From: Hahella sp. CCB-MM4
GTDB lineage: Bacteria; Pseudomonadota; Gammaproteobacteria; Pseudomonadales; Oleiphilaceae
Direction: 5' to 3'
Assembly: GCF_002260525.1 (NCBI RefSeq)
Contig: NZ_MRYI01000001.1
Coordinates: 186,001 to 250,000 of the forward strand
Length of the DNA: 64,000 bases
Below are positions 33,283-42,395 of this stretch, one piece after another. Under the pieces are notes generated by a model, which was not told where the DNA came from, ran no database searches, and worked only from the letters and a program-made list of their open reading frames with translations. The position numbers and the translations under genes were made by a program. Each line of letters opens with the position of its first letter. The stretch's first letter is position 1.

Positions 33283-33639
33283 TCAGAACATCCAGCTGGC
33301 GGGATCAGAAACCGGCTGTTTCTGGTCAAGGGCCTTAATACCTTTGACACAGCGAACAATTAACCAGACCAATACAAATAGTAGAACCAGATAGCCAATG
33401 ATTATGAAGCTGAGAACCACCCCGATGATCCCATAGAGAAACCCGATCCAGAAAGTCCGGATCTGGTAACGATAATGGGTCTGTAGCCACTCAGGCGCAT
33501 CACCTTTGTAGATATATGCCATGACCAGGCCGACAATCGAGGTCAGCCCAAAGATAATACTCACCAGATAGAGTATATAAATGGCCTTGGCCATACCGTC
33601 TGACGATGTATTTGCTGCTTGTTCCGTGGATTCAGTCAT
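33283..33639 (-). CDS. DUF4870-type small membrane protein
   Basis: 118 residues with three likely membrane helices (about 20-42, 60-85 and 78-98). The segment MAKAIYILYLVSIIFGLTS and the GDAPEWLQTHYRYQIRTFWIG loop are typical of this predicted membrane family (COG3671/DUF4870), whose function is unknown. GGGAGAAGG precedes the ATG. Confidence 0.78.
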   Translation of the reverse strand: MTESTEQAANTSSDGMAKAIYILYLVSIIFGLTSIVGLVMAYIYKGDAPEWLQTHYRYQIRTFWIGFLYGIIGVVLSFIIIGYLVLLFVLVWLIVRCVKGIKALDQKQPVSDPASWMF

Positions 33640-33720
33640 TACCCTTCTCCCAATTCATTTTTCTCTGATATTTTTATTCACACGCGGCTTTTCCCGCTCA
33701 CTCAAATACCGGCAACGCGC

Positions 33721-34404
33721 TCAGGCTCCCAACCAGGCAAATGAGCGTTTTAAAAACTCAGCTCCATTGTTTTCAATTATGTCGCCATGAGCCAGTACTA
33801 TTTTTTCCGGTGACCAGGATTTTATGTGCTCCAGATGCACCCTGGCCTGTTTCTTATTAAAGCTCAATCTCCAGTCAATGGGAGTTTTACCGTTGGGAGC
33901 CAATATTCCCGCTCCTCCTGCCAGAAGCCTTTGCCACCAGTTAAAGTCGCTTCCGGGAAAGTTTTCGATCAGGTCCGTGACGATTAATACCCTGGAGGGT
34001 TTATGAAAAAACACCGTTTCCTGCATCAGCCGAGACCCGGTAAATACCTCCTGGGCAATCTCCTCTGCCCAGGGCCATTCCTGTTCACCGTTTAATGATG
34101 CACTGAATACAAGGTCGGGTCTTTTTCGAATAACCTCTTTCGTACCGAAGGTTAAAGCGTTGGGGAATACCTGTTGCCACTCGGCGAGGTAAAGGTGATG
34201 TAAATGATTGGGAGCGATCAGGTATCTCACTTGTCCCAACCCGGCCAGGCAGGACAATAAATCAGCGTTAAGCTTTATCGGGCTGTGAACCCATAGACCT
34301 CCATCTGACAATTTGACCACCGTCATCCTTGTGGTAAATGGACAAGCCAGGAAGGTCACTTTCTCGCCATCAAATATCCAAATATTATCTGCCAACTGCC
34401 GCAT
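33721..34404 (-). CDS. DUF4336 protein (metallo-beta-lactamase-like fold)
   Basis: About 227 residues. It has the DUF4336 outline: LWVHSPIKLNADLLSCLAGLG, YLIAPNHLHHLYLAEW and FFHKPSRVLIVTDLIENFP, with histidines placed as in metallo-beta-lactamase folds. The family is uncharacterised. AAGGAG before the ATG at 34402-34404 decides against an upstream in-frame start. Stands alone. Confidence 0.75.
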   Translation of the reverse strand: MRQLADNIWIFDGEKVTFLACPFTTRMTVVKLSDGGLWVHSPIKLNADLLSCLAGLGQVRYLIAPNHLHHLYLAEWQQVFPNALTFGTKEVIRKRPDLVFSASLNGEQEWPWAEEIAQEVFTGSRLMQETVFFHKPSRVLIVTDLIENFPGSDFNWWQRLLAGGAGILAPNGKTPIDWRLSFNKKQARVHLEHIKSWSPEKIVLAHGDIIENNGAEFLKRSFAWLGA

Positions 34405-34778
34405 AAAACTCCTTCTTACGAACTTCCTTGCTGACAACAGCCGTTCGGTTCCTTGAATACACTATCTCAACGATTTCGGCCCGCAGATAACAGCGGGCCG
34501 AATAAAGTTTCACATTATAGCGTTTTTCTTTTTCGCCTGATAAACATAAATCACAATATTAATACTAACGTACTAGCTTGCAGGCACAGACAGCTCAGTT
34601 AGCAGACGTGAGTAAAACTGCTGGCAGTAGGGATGATATTTAGATAGAGAATTTAAGACAGAGAGTTCAAGGTAAAGAGTACTCAGAGAACAGAGACAGT
34701 GAATTCAGTAGCCCCGGCGGCAAAAACACAAATGCACTATTATGCTTAAGCGACAGGGCCTGTTCACACTGATTCCGA
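34405..34778. other. Intergenic region with one strong hairpin
   Basis: A 374-base gap. At 34475-34502 CGGCCCGC pairs with GCGGGCCG across eight bases; it could end the cupin transcript coming from the right, although there is no T run. The section 34600-34700 is A+G-rich with repeated AGAGA-type runs. I see no gene. Confidence 0.5.
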
Positions 34779-35261
34779 TTAGGCTTTTTTCCCCGCAGAA
34801 GGCTCTTCGATATGATCGATATCCACAAGATTCCACTTCAAGCCCTTCTGGCGATAGATTCTTTTGTTGAGGTTGGTATAGTCTGCGACATCGTGATCAA
34901 GCCGCTGCCCTACAACAATGCACTTCAACACTGTCGAGCCATTGTTGGTCAGTTTATGAGGTTCACCGCCAGCTCTGTAACCGATAAAGTCGCCGGCTTT
35001 TACCGGAGTAACCTGATCTCCTATGGTGGCTTCAGCTTCTCCTTCCAGAATATAGACGCATTCTTCTTCGTGGTAATGCCTGTGCAATTCCGTGGATTCA
35101 TGCCCGGGCTGAATTTCGATTATATGAAATCCAATCTGCGTTAATCCGGTCATGTCTCCAAGGGATTTATTCACCCGCTTCGCATTGGGATTCAAGAAAT
35201 GGGTCTTGCTGATCCCCTCATAGGCATCGATTTCTTCTTTGGTGAAAATGTACTTCTCCAT
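34779..35261 (-). CDS. Cupin-domain protein
   Basis: 160 residues. The two cupin motifs are visible: HIIEIQPGHESTELHRHYHEEECVYILEG (motif 1 with His-x-His and Glu) and GDFIGYRAGGEPHKLTN (motif 2 with His), so a metal probably sits in a single beta-barrel. Members range from isomerases to storage-type sensors; function here is unknown. GGAGAGATGCT precedes the ATG. Confidence 0.82.
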   Translation of the reverse strand: MEKYIFTKEEIDAYEGISKTHFLNPNAKRVNKSLGDMTGLTQIGFHIIEIQPGHESTELHRHYHEEECVYILEGEAEATIGDQVTPVKAGDFIGYRAGGEPHKLTNNGSTVLKCIVVGQRLDHDVADYTNLNKRIYRQKGLKWNLVDIDHIEEPSAGKKA

Positions 35262-35327
35262 AGCATCTCTCCTGGCACGATTTCGCGAAAAAACAATAGC
35301 TCATCTTTAAAAGAAATGTCGAGCCAG

Positions 35328-36065
35328 TCAAATCGACATGACAGATGCTGACCAGTTTTTATCATGACGCTCTGCGATTACCAGGGCATTTTCAGTTTCA
35401 CCCGCCACCGCCAGCAACTCACCTTCCCACCAAACGGCACTCTTGCCGATAGGAAGCCATTTGCCTGTGGGCCTACTGTAATTTGCCATGGCCACTAACA
35501 TATGGTGTTTTTTGGAATAATCCCGAAGCAACGCCGTGTCTACAGAATAACCTCCAGCAGTAATTAAAACTCCTGCCACATACACATCCGCTCCTAGTTC
35601 CGCACAAAATTCCGCATGAGAGACATTCCCGGTATCAGCACAAATAGCATTGGCAATCGTGGTATTCCCAATTTTCACCAGATGATGTTCACGGCCACTG
35701 GCAAAATATTCGTCCTCTCCCGGATGCAGATGCATCTTGCGATAGCTCTTAATTTCACCCGAGGGTGAAATGATGAAACACCCGATCGCAGGCAGTGGCT
35801 CTCCAAAGATAGGGGCACCGACCACAATCGTCATCTGATGTTTACTCGCGGCTTCAACAAACAGCTGCAGGCGCTGATCATCAAGCTTAAACGCAAGCTC
35901 ACCTGCCAACTCCGGCTCATAACCGGTCAGCGACAACTCCGGAAATACCAGATAAGACACACCCTGTCCTGCAGCCTGGGAAATAGCATGTAAATGCAAT
36001 TCCGTATTGGCTTGAATATCCCCTTTCAAGGAAGAAATTTGTGCAACCGCCAGTTTTATATCCAT
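35328..36065 (-). CDS. Carbon-nitrogen (nitrilase-superfamily) hydrolase
   Basis: About 245 residues. The Glu-Lys-Cys triad of the superfamily is in place: Glu in LVFPELSLTGYEP, Lys in SYRKMHLHPGEDEYF and Cys in IANAICADTGNVSHA. Such enzymes cleave amides or carbamoyl groups. An open frame continues to 36137 and reads as a lipobox-like start, but MDIKLAVAQISS at 36063-36065 is the family's usual N-terminus. The substrate cannot be told. Confidence 0.87.
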   Translation of the reverse strand: MDIKLAVAQISSLKGDIQANTELHLHAISQAAGQGVSYLVFPELSLTGYEPELAGELAFKLDDQRLQLFVEAASKHQMTIVVGAPIFGEPLPAIGCFIISPSGEIKSYRKMHLHPGEDEYFASGREHHLVKIGNTTIANAICADTGNVSHAEFCAELGADVYVAGVLITAGGYSVDTALLRDYSKKHHMLVAMANYSRPTGKWLPIGKSAVWWEGELLAVAGETENALVIAERHDKNWSASVMSI

Positions 36066-36162
36066 TAACGTTATTCCTATGTAATTACGACCTGCTAATA
36101 AAGAACATGCCGACAAAGCTGTGGCCAAAACTGCCAAAGTAGCTGGAGCTCATTCTATCCAA

Positions 36163-36786
36163 TCAGCTTTTTCTGGCGACAATCGTAAATGAATGCCAGT
36201 GTTTTTCCGCTCCGCCGGCAGTGTGCCCTGCTTCATCACGCTCGACCCACTTTAGGATCTCAAACGATTCAAACATTTTCTCAATCTGGTGCGGAGATAA
36301 CGGAGCAACCTTGGGAAAAGAGCCACCAACCCAGGAATCCTTCATGCCGAGAAAATCGCCACAGAATACCCCACCCGGGCAGATGGCTTTTTCAATATCC
36401 GACCAAACCTGCAAAATACTCTGTGGATTACAAAAGAACAGACTGCTATTGGCAATCACCAGACCGGCCTGAGGATAATGATAGTCTTCAAAAGAGCTCA
36501 GATGGAGATTTACCTCCGGATTACCTGCAAATCGTTCGCGGCATACCTGAATAGCATCAGGGTTGATATCAAAAGCCTCTACCCTATATCCCTGACCAAG
36601 CAAAAACGCAATTTCGCTTCCAGTACCGCACCCGCAATCCACTGCCAACCGAGATTGGGAAAGATTGCTCTCAGCAGCACTTCCCACCAAAGGACGATGG
36701 GGATTATGTTTTACTGTTTGATAATAGTGCTTCCAATGTCCAGCATTATTCGAGGCTTCAGTATCTGGCAGCTCATGACTGTCCAC
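36163..36786 (-). CDS. Class I SAM-dependent methyltransferase
   Basis: 207 residues, with a GTG start after AAGGAG. The SAM-binding glycine motif is LAVDCGCGTGSEIAFLLGQG and the later segment LVIANSSLFFCNPQSILQVW fits motif II. The segment GDFLGMKDSWVGGS is distinctive. The acceptor substrate is unknown. Confidence 0.85.
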   Translation of the reverse strand: MDSHELPDTEASNNAGHWKHYYQTVKHNPHRPLVGSAAESNLSQSRLAVDCGCGTGSEIAFLLGQGYRVEAFDINPDAIQVCRERFAGNPEVNLHLSSFEDYHYPQAGLVIANSSLFFCNPQSILQVWSDIEKAICPGGVFCGDFLGMKDSWVGGSFPKVAPLSPHQIEKMFESFEILKWVERDEAGHTAGGAEKHWHSFTIVARKS

Positions 36787-36905
36787 AAAACACTCCTTGT
36801 GTTTTACATAGTTGCAGTTTTACATCGTTGCTGCAGCTTTACGTAATGCAGTTCTAGACAAATAAGGCTCACAGGACGGTTTAAAGACTGTGATAAACAA
36901 TTCGC

Positions 36906-37193
36906 TCAGTCAGCCAGTGATTCGAATCCCTCTCCCACTCGGGTAGACATAAACTCAGTGATAATATATTCAGCAACGCCCTCCCGATGAAACGGGTCCT
37001 CCTTGATCAGGGCTTCAACCTCCGACCTTGACGTGTTTTTGACGATAATAACGCCTCCTGTCCTCGGCTTTTTTCGTCCTGATACGACAAACAGTCCTTG
37101 CCGATAATATTTGTCCAGGAAAGACATATGCTCTTCAATTAAAGGCTCAACCCGCTCCAGCCCCACAGTGTATTCAATAGAGATGACAAACAT
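36906..37193 (-). CDS. YciI-family protein
   Basis: About 95 residues beginning MFVISIEYTVGLERVEPLIE, with RPKTGGVIIVKNTSRSEVE-like central part and the DPFHREGVAEYIITEF motif of the YciI/YCII family. The ferredoxin-like fold is small and usually of unknown role; some members are hydrolases or dehydrogenase accessory proteins. GAGGA before the ATG at 37191-37193 chooses it over an upstream start. Confidence 0.82.
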   Translation of the reverse strand: MFVISIEYTVGLERVEPLIEEHMSFLDKYYRQGLFVVSGRKKPRTGGVIIVKNTSRSEVEALIKEDPFHREGVAEYIITEFMSTRVGEGFESLAD

Positions 37194-37215
37194 GATTTTC
37201 CTCAATGATCTTTGG

Positions 37216-37683
37216 TTATGAAGCCAGCAGCTTCTCCATGGTGTAGTTCACCAGGGTCACACCTTTTCGATTGATTTCATTTTCCCGCACCAGGCTGAAA
37301 CCGTGTTTTTTGAAAAAAGGCATCGCAATAATGGATGCTTCAACATACAACCGACTCAACTTCTTCTTTCGGGCCTCATTCTCAAGGAACCGATACAAAC
37401 CTGACGCCACGCCCTGACGTTGAAAACGAGGATGTGTATAGGCACAGTCTATATGACCGTTTGTATCCAGTTCGATAAATCCAGCAACCTGATCATCAAT
37501 GATCGCCATAAAGGGTTGCTTGACGCTTAGTCGGTCAATCCAATGATCATAGTCGGGAGGAGAGGGTGCCCACACTTCCTTTTGATCGGCATCATAAATT
37601 GCATTATCGATATTATGAACAGCCAGACAAAACAGGTCGGCGATCTCTAATGCCCTATGGGGATCATAGTATTGAATGTTCAT
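37216..37683 (-). CDS. GNAT-family N-acetyltransferase
   Basis: 155 residues from MNIQYYDPHRALEIADLF. The acetyl-CoA motif reads CAYTHPRFQRQGVASGLYRF, with the R-x-x-G-x-A pattern as RQGVA, and the C-terminal part is typical (ASIIAMPFFKKHGFSLVREN). Substrate unknown. A longer open frame to 37740 overlaps the next gene's end and starts with less suitable residues. It is close to the YciI gene (23 bases). Confidence 0.82.
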   Translation of the reverse strand: MNIQYYDPHRALEIADLFCLAVHNIDNAIYDADQKEVWAPSPPDYDHWIDRLSVKQPFMAIIDDQVAGFIELDTNGHIDCAYTHPRFQRQGVASGLYRFLENEARKKKLSRLYVEASIIAMPFFKKHGFSLVRENEINRKGVTLVNYTMEKLLAS

Positions 37684-37736
37684 ATCAGGGTACTTCTCGA
37701 AGCTTACGATGATGCGGGGAAAATTCCCCCTTGAGA

Positions 37737-38075
37737 TCAATCGGATTCAGCCGCCACAAACGTCGGGGCTTCAATATGGGTGGATTTACACTTCGGGCAT
37801 TTTCCAGGCTTTTTGGCCTTGTGACGATCTTCAAACTGAAAATCACATTTGAGACATCTGGCCGGGTGAACCAATGCACTGCCAGACCTGAGCAGGTGTT
37901 CCAGGTGGTCGCACACATCCTTCTCTGACTTACGCACCAACTTTGACAACTCACTGACGGAATACTCTCCCTCATTGAGCAGCGATTGGATTTCCTTCCT
38001 TATCGTTATATTGCGTTGCTCAGGCGCTTTATCTGCACTCAATGCACCCGCCGGTCCTTTTTTGGTTGTACTCAT
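37737..38075 (-). CDS. Predicted HTH plus zinc-ribbon transcription regulator (COG3357-like)
   Basis: 112 residues. A helix-turn-helix lies around residues 35-65 (GEYSVSELSKLVRKSEKDVC), followed by a zinc ribbon with two CxxC pairs (ARCLKCDFQFEDRHKAKKPG and CPKCKS). Such small proteins are predicted regulators; the target is unknown. Its end meets the region of the GNAT gene start, so co-transcription is possible. Upstream lies panB with a hairpin between them. Confidence 0.75.
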   Translation of the reverse strand: MSTTKKGPAGALSADKAPEQRNITIRKEIQSLLNEGEYSVSELSKLVRKSEKDVCDHLEHLLRSGSALVHPARCLKCDFQFEDRHKAKKPGKCPKCKSTHIEAPTFVAAESD

Positions 38076-38103
38076 TTGTTTCCTTTATGACGCTTAAATG
38101 TAT

Positions 38104-38131
38104 CAGGCCCATAGTATTCACTACGGGCCTG
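38104..38131 (-). terminator. Hairpin after panB
   Basis: CAGGCCC pairs with GGGCCTG, extended by an inner TAGT/ACTA stem. It lies between panB and the next gene and would act in the minus direction; the T content after it is moderate. Confidence 0.7.
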
Positions 38132-38181
38132 TATACTTTACCTCTTCAGGATCTGTTAATACTAATTTCAGTAGAGAAGAG

Positions 38182-38967
38182 TTAACGCTTGCCGGAACTG
38201 GAAAACTGAATAATGTTATTCGGAAATTCCATGGACTCCACTTCTTTTGAGAACAGCTTTGCCACCTCCAGAATAGATTGGCTGACATGCGCATACTGTT
38301 TTGAGAATGGCGGCCAATAGTCCCCCAAACCAAGGGCGTCATTGATGACCAGCACCTGCCCATCACAATTGGGTCCGGCACCGATACCAATCGTCGGAAC
38401 AGCCAACGTCGCGGTAATTACATTCGCCAGTTCATAAGGAATATGTTCCAGCACCAGCATAAATGCACCGGCCTTCTGGATCGCAACGGATTCCTCTTTA
38501 ATCCTCTTGGCATCACTCTCAGTACGACCGACTTTGGCAAAGTTCTTGGCAGTTTGTGGGGTCAATCCGGTGTGCCCGACGACGGGTATACCCTGACTTA
38601 CCAAGTGCTCTATAACATCAACTTTCGGCCCTTCCAGCTTGACGCTATCAGCCCCGGCGGCGATCAGCCGTCTGGCATTGACCAGCGCAATTTCCGGATT
38701 TCTGTCAGTGTTATACGGCAGGTCTCCAATAATATGGGTATCCGGTGCTCCACGACGGACGGCACCAATGTGATATTCCATATGTTCGATGGTGACATCA
38801 CGGGTACTTTCGAACCCCATTTCCACCATACCGACCGTATCACCAACCAGGATCACAGGTATCCCCGCCTTTTCCAGGCCGCGAGCAACTGGACATGTAT
38901 AGGCAGTCAGCATCGCTATCGGCTTCACAGCTTTCATTGCCAAAAAGTCTTGTGCTTGCATCTTCAT
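38182..38967 (-). CDS. panB: 3-methyl-2-oxobutanoate hydroxymethyltransferase
   Basis: 261 residues, the family length. PanB makes ketopantoate from 2-oxoisovalerate and methylene-tetrahydrofolate in pantothenate synthesis. The signature segments are present: VILVGDTVGMVEMGFESTRD, GDLPYNTDRNPEIALVNARR, VKLEGP, VVGHTGLTPQ and GIGAGPNCDGQVLVINDALG. panC and panD are not in the window. It stands as a single gene. Confidence 0.97.
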   Translation of the reverse strand: MKMQAQDFLAMKAVKPIAMLTAYTCPVARGLEKAGIPVILVGDTVGMVEMGFESTRDVTIEHMEYHIGAVRRGAPDTHIIGDLPYNTDRNPEIALVNARRLIAAGADSVKLEGPKVDVIEHLVSQGIPVVGHTGLTPQTAKNFAKVGRTESDAKRIKEESVAIQKAGAFMLVLEHIPYELANVITATLAVPTIGIGAGPNCDGQVLVINDALGLGDYWPPFSKQYAHVSQSILEVAKLFSKEVESMEFPNNIIQFSSSGKR

Positions 38968-39287
38968 GATTCGTCACCTCTGATTCCGTACTTTAACGCT
39001 CGTAACAGCAGTATTTTTTCGTTTACTGCTTGAAATCGGATAGTTTCACCAACTTTTGGAATAAACAACCTAATTTCAGGGTGATTTTAGTAAGAGAACG
39101 ATCTCACCAGGATAGTAAGAAGTGACATAAAGCATGCATTTTTTGACATTGGGCTCTACCGCCAACCATTGCAGCTTCACTCTGGCCATAGCACTGCCCT
39201 CCCCCTTTTACATCGCTCTCTGCTTCTCATACACTTGCATGACACGCTACATGCACCCCATCAGCAATATGTCTTAATGGAGGTTAT
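38968..39287. other. Intergenic region between panB and the LysE-family gene
   Basis: A 320-base divergent gap that must hold both promoters. I see no repeat, hairpin or operator that I would defend, apart from GGAGG just before the LysE-family ATG. Confidence 0.6.
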
Positions 39288-39920
39288 ATGCAGGAACTTC
39301 TTCCTTTACTCGGTATCGCCAGCGCCATTGCCTTTGGAGCGATCAGTCCCGGTCCAAGTTTTCTCCTGGTCGCTCGGGAATCTGTTGCCTCCTCCAGAAC
39401 CCACGGCCTGTTCTCAGCCCTCGGAATGGGTATTGGAGGGGTTATCTTCGCGCTGGCAGCCCTGGCCGGCCTTCAAGCGGTTTTTGCCGCCGTCCCCGGC
39501 CTCTACCTGGCACTGAAGATTGGCGGTGGGTTATACCTGGGGTATCTGGGATATAAAATCTGGAAAGGTGCCAGAAATCCCCTCGACGTATCTCCCCCCG
39601 CTGGCGAGGTGGCTCCGCACAGTGCCGGAAGAGCCTTCTGGATTGCTCTTGCCACTCAAATCAGCAACCCCAAAGCAGCCGTGATTTACACCAGTGTCTT
39701 TGCTGCATTTCTACCTCAGCATTTTGGCTGGACTCTGGGTATCGGTACGATTGTTGTGGTATTCACCATTGAGACCAGCTGGTACACATTGGTTGCCCTA
39801 GGACTCTCATCCACCCGCCCGAGAAATGCCTATTTGCGATACAAAGCCTGGGTCGACCGTGTAGCAGGGGGTGTCATGGGACTGCTGGGTATAAAATTGG
39901 TCACTTCGGCAAACCAATAA
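39288..39920 (+). CDS. LysE-family amino-acid exporter
   Basis: 210 residues, with GGAGG seven bases before the ATG. The N-terminal motif FGAISPGPSFLLVARESVASSR (with the GPSF loop) and the following GMGIGGVIFALAALAGLQ are typical of LysE/RhtB exporters, with about six membrane helices. Family members export amino acids or homoserine lactones; the cargo is unknown here. Confidence 0.9.
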   Translation: MQELLPLLGIASAIAFGAISPGPSFLLVARESVASSRTHGLFSALGMGIGGVIFALAALAGLQAVFAAVPGLYLALKIGGGLYLGYLGYKIWKGARNPLDVSPPAGEVAPHSAGRAFWIALATQISNPKAAVIYTSVFAAFLPQHFGWTLGIGTIVVVFTIETSWYTLVALGLSSTRPRNAYLRYKAWVDRVAGGVMGLLGIKLVTSANQ

Positions 39921-39988
39921 CCACCTACTCTTTTCGTGCCTTTTTTCCTTCCCTGAAACTGGCGCTATCAGCTTCTCTCAAGATCAAT

Positions 39989-40004
39989 CCCCGCTACGGC
40001 GGGG
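39989..40004. terminator. Short G+C hairpin with UACG tetraloop
   Basis: CCCCGC-TACG-GCGGGG lies between two convergent genes and overlaps the stop of the minus-strand one. A C(UACG)G tetraloop makes it very stable. TTTT follows nine bases later on the plus strand. Confidence 0.6.
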
Positions 40005-40293
40005 ATACTCGTTTTGAATCAGAGGTCAGCAAATCCACGACCCACCTGACATACCTCAGCGCCATACCAACGGCCAGAGACAAAGTCAGCAATACGAGAA
40101 CGCCCATTCCCAGGGAACTTCCCGGACTCCCCGTATCAGGACTGATCATTTGCACATAAAAATGCTGCCCCCAGATAATGACTAATGGGGTCGCAAAAAT
40201 ACCGCAAATCGACCAAAACCAGCTCCATCGGGTTAGGAAAACCGGGACAACAACTAACACAAGACAACAAATAACCAACCCGGACATACCCAC
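39994..40293 (-). CDS. Hypothetical small membrane protein
   Basis: 99 residues with three probable membrane segments (1-20, 28-50, 62-85), starting with GTG eight bases after AGGAG. No known family recognised. Convergent with the LysE-type exporter gene; shares no clear role with it. Confidence 0.6.
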   Translation of the reverse strand: MGMSGLVICCLVLVVVPVFLTRWSWFWSICGIFATPLVIIWGQHFYVQMISPDTGSPGSSLGMGVLVLLTLSLAVGMALRYVRWVVDLLTSDSKRVSPP

Positions 40294-40324
40294 GGGACAA
40301 CTCCTGTTTACACCTAAAACGAAA

Positions 40325-40732
40325 CTATCTGCGATTTTCTTTTCTGATGACCAGCTTCAGCCCGGACCAGACATGATCCACAGCACACACTTTGATATCC
40401 ACCAGCCCCATAGGAAGCGAAACCTCACGAATAACGTCTTCTGTGATGTCCGTTTCTACCCGGGATGATTTTTTAGGCCAGGATATCCAGATCATACCGT
40501 TCTGTTTGATCATCGTAAGCAGTAACGCCAGCTCTGCCTGTAGTTCCGCACGGTGCTTGGTGAAGAAGTGGATCATATCCATTCCGGCAGATAACCGCTC
40601 AACAAATTTCACATCTTCCGGTATGGGATCCAACAATTGCAGGTAGTCGGCAGGAGGGTTCTTAACGTACAGACTGACCCCCTCCTTGATGCCGAGTTTC
40701 TTCGACAGTGGGTTTGGAGAATATCCCGCCAC
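40325..40732 (-). CDS. DUF3052-family protein
   Basis: 135 residues, starting with GTG after AAGGGA. The family pattern is clear: GYSPNPLSKKLGIKEGVSLY near the start, MDMIHFFTKHRAELQAELAL in the middle and GMIWISWPKKSSRVETDITE near the end. DUF3052 proteins are uncharacterised small cytosolic proteins. Confidence 0.82.
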   Translation of the reverse strand: MAGYSPNPLSKKLGIKEGVSLYVKNPPADYLQLLDPIPEDVKFVERLSAGMDMIHFFTKHRAELQAELALLLTMIKQNGMIWISWPKKSSRVETDITEDVIREVSLPMGLVDIKVCAVDHVWSGLKLVIRKENRR

Positions 40733-40778
40733 AAAACTATCCCTTTAAATCACAGAAATAATATATCCCTGACGTTTT

Positions 40779-41123
40779 TTACAGCATTGCACGATTGCAA
40801 TAGGTCGCCTTCTCAAACTCATAGACATTCACTGCGATATTGGGAATCTCAGGAAACATGCTAACGAGCTTATCAACCAGCGCTTTGGATAAATCTGATT
40901 TCTGTTCGGTGCTTCGACCTTCCAGAATATGGGAAAACACGTGGATAAAGCTTTCTCTCCTGTTGCCCACAGAGAATTTAGCGTAGGGATTCACCCGGAT
41001 TTTGATATCGCCTTCATCAAACAATCCCGTCCCGTTCACGACACTATGAATTTGTTGCAAAATTTCCTCTTCATAGTGGAGATCCAAAACATCTTCTGAG
41101 CAATCCATGACAAAATGGGGCAT
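40779..41123 (-). CDS. 5-carboxymethyl-2-hydroxymuconate isomerase family protein
   Basis: About 114 residues from MPHFVMDCSEDVLDLHYEEE, with the catalytic-type Pro2 right after the start, and later segments FIHVFSHILEGRSTEQKSDL and PNIAVNVYEFEKATYCNR. CHMI acts in homoprotocatechuate degradation, but no other hpa gene is in the window, so the true substrate may differ. GAGGAATAAGG lies before the ATG; an upstream in-frame ATG lacks a ribosome site. Confidence 0.82.
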   Translation of the reverse strand: MPHFVMDCSEDVLDLHYEEEILQQIHSVVNGTGLFDEGDIKIRVNPYAKFSVGNRRESFIHVFSHILEGRSTEQKSDLSKALVDKLVSMFPEIPNIAVNVYEFEKATYCNRAML

Positions 41124-41252
41124 TGACCTTATTCCTCGGCATTCAATTAACATTGACGTTAAAAGCTTATCAGAAATTACAGTATTGGCAGGGAAGAATT
41201 AGAGACTTTCCTACTGCGATGAACGGACTTCATCAACAGAACCACACATCAC

Positions 41253-41306
41253 TCCTTTCACCTTCAAAAGTCCTTTCACCTTCAAAAGTCCTTTCACCTC
41301 CAAAAG
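41253..41306. repeat. 18-base tandem repeat, three copies
   Basis: Three head-to-tail units of TCCTTTCACCTTCAAAAG (one base differs in the third) fill 54 bases in the gap between the isomerase gene and the binding-protein gene. A partial fourth unit follows. It is not in a supported gene. Confidence 0.85.
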
Positions 41307-41367
41307 ACCTTTGACCAGGTAACGAGCCTTTGGGCTCTAGCCTCAGATCTCTAAGAAAGTCGACTCA

Positions 41368-42135
41368 TCACTTCCTATAGGTAATTGCCGCATTCAACTG
41401 ATCAATAACGGCATCATCGACCTGCCTGCTGCAAAATTTATATCGTTTTTCACCCTGAGGCATCTCCGGAAAACTGATACTCAATAGTTCTTTGGAGGTC
41501 AGGCCATACATAATCATTGCGGCCTCTGCCTCCTCCGGGGCGACGAACATATAGTCAGCATTGCCTCTTGCGATCACTCTCAGCATATTGGCACTTTCGT
41601 ATATCGTGGGATTGATCGTGGGTTTGTATCTGTCGATATACCGATCCAAAAAATCTCCATAGGAATAACTGTCTTTGACTAGTAACACCAGATTCCGGTT
41701 ACTCAAGAGATCAGCGAGACTCCCTCCGGCATAGACCGATTTTTCCGTATTCATCAGGACGATATAACTTCCATCCTGGTATATCGGGACAGTATATTTT
41801 CCGAAGGTAGTCCGATACGGCGTCTTGAACCATCCTACCAGGCAATCCCGCCCCAGATTACGTTTAATAATATAGAGCTGCCTCATGGCGGGTGTGTTCA
41901 CCCAGGAGAATTTTATGCCCGCAGCCCGGAATGCCTCTTCAGCGGGAGATGCCGTCAGTCCCTCGACCCCACTTGAGGTTTCATGAAGATAAGGTGGCCT
42001 TTCATTGTAATGCAGAAGAATGGTAGGCTCGGAAACATCGTCCGCTACCGCCGACAGTCCAATCAGCATTAAAACCAGCAATCGGCATAGACTGTAGAGA
42101 AAGCTCCACAAGCAAGGCTTTCGGGATTTATGCAT
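41368..42135 (-). CDS. Periplasmic substrate-binding protein (SBP_bac_3-like), orphan
   Basis: About 255 residues. The frame is open 35 codons further upstream, but MHKSRKPCLWSFLYSLCRLL at 42133-42135 is a plausible signal peptide start, ending near SAVA. Binding-protein features include LHYNERPPYLHETSSGVEGL, SPAEEAFRAAGIKFSWVNTP and YIIKRNLGRDCLVGWFKTPY. No transport partner is adjacent. The divergent neighbour is the MscS-like channel gene. Confidence 0.78.
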   Translation of the reverse strand: MHKSRKPCLWSFLYSLCRLLVLMLIGLSAVADDVSEPTILLHYNERPPYLHETSSGVEGLTASPAEEAFRAAGIKFSWVNTPAMRQLYIIKRNLGRDCLVGWFKTPYRTTFGKYTVPIYQDGSYIVLMNTEKSVYAGGSLADLLSNRNLVLLVKDSYSYGDFLDRYIDRYKPTINPTIYESANMLRVIARGNADYMFVAPEEAEAAMIMYGLTSKELLSISFPEMPQGEKRYKFCSRQVDDAVIDQLNAAITYRK

Positions 42136-42395
42136 CGATCCGTCACCCCGATAAAGATGACAACTTCTCAAAGTATAGACAAGCGTACAAATCCTGTCCT
42201 GGAGAGGAGGTTGAGATTCCAGAGGCCGCTTTGGTAGCACCGTCTTTCAGGGCGCAGCCGAGCCATTCACGGTTTCTCGACTGGATTTGTACATATTTTA
42301 TACCCCCGTAGCTATACTCAAATCAGCCTGATCTCCAAATTGTTCACTGCGGTATAACTCTTTGCCAATCACTGATCATCAGGAGTGACCGGATA

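Noticed and set aside
36066-36137. Lipoprotein-type start for the carbon-nitrogen hydrolase
   Set aside because: The extension reads like a lipobox (LSAC) but lacks positive charges, and the family N-terminus starts at MDIKLAVAQ.
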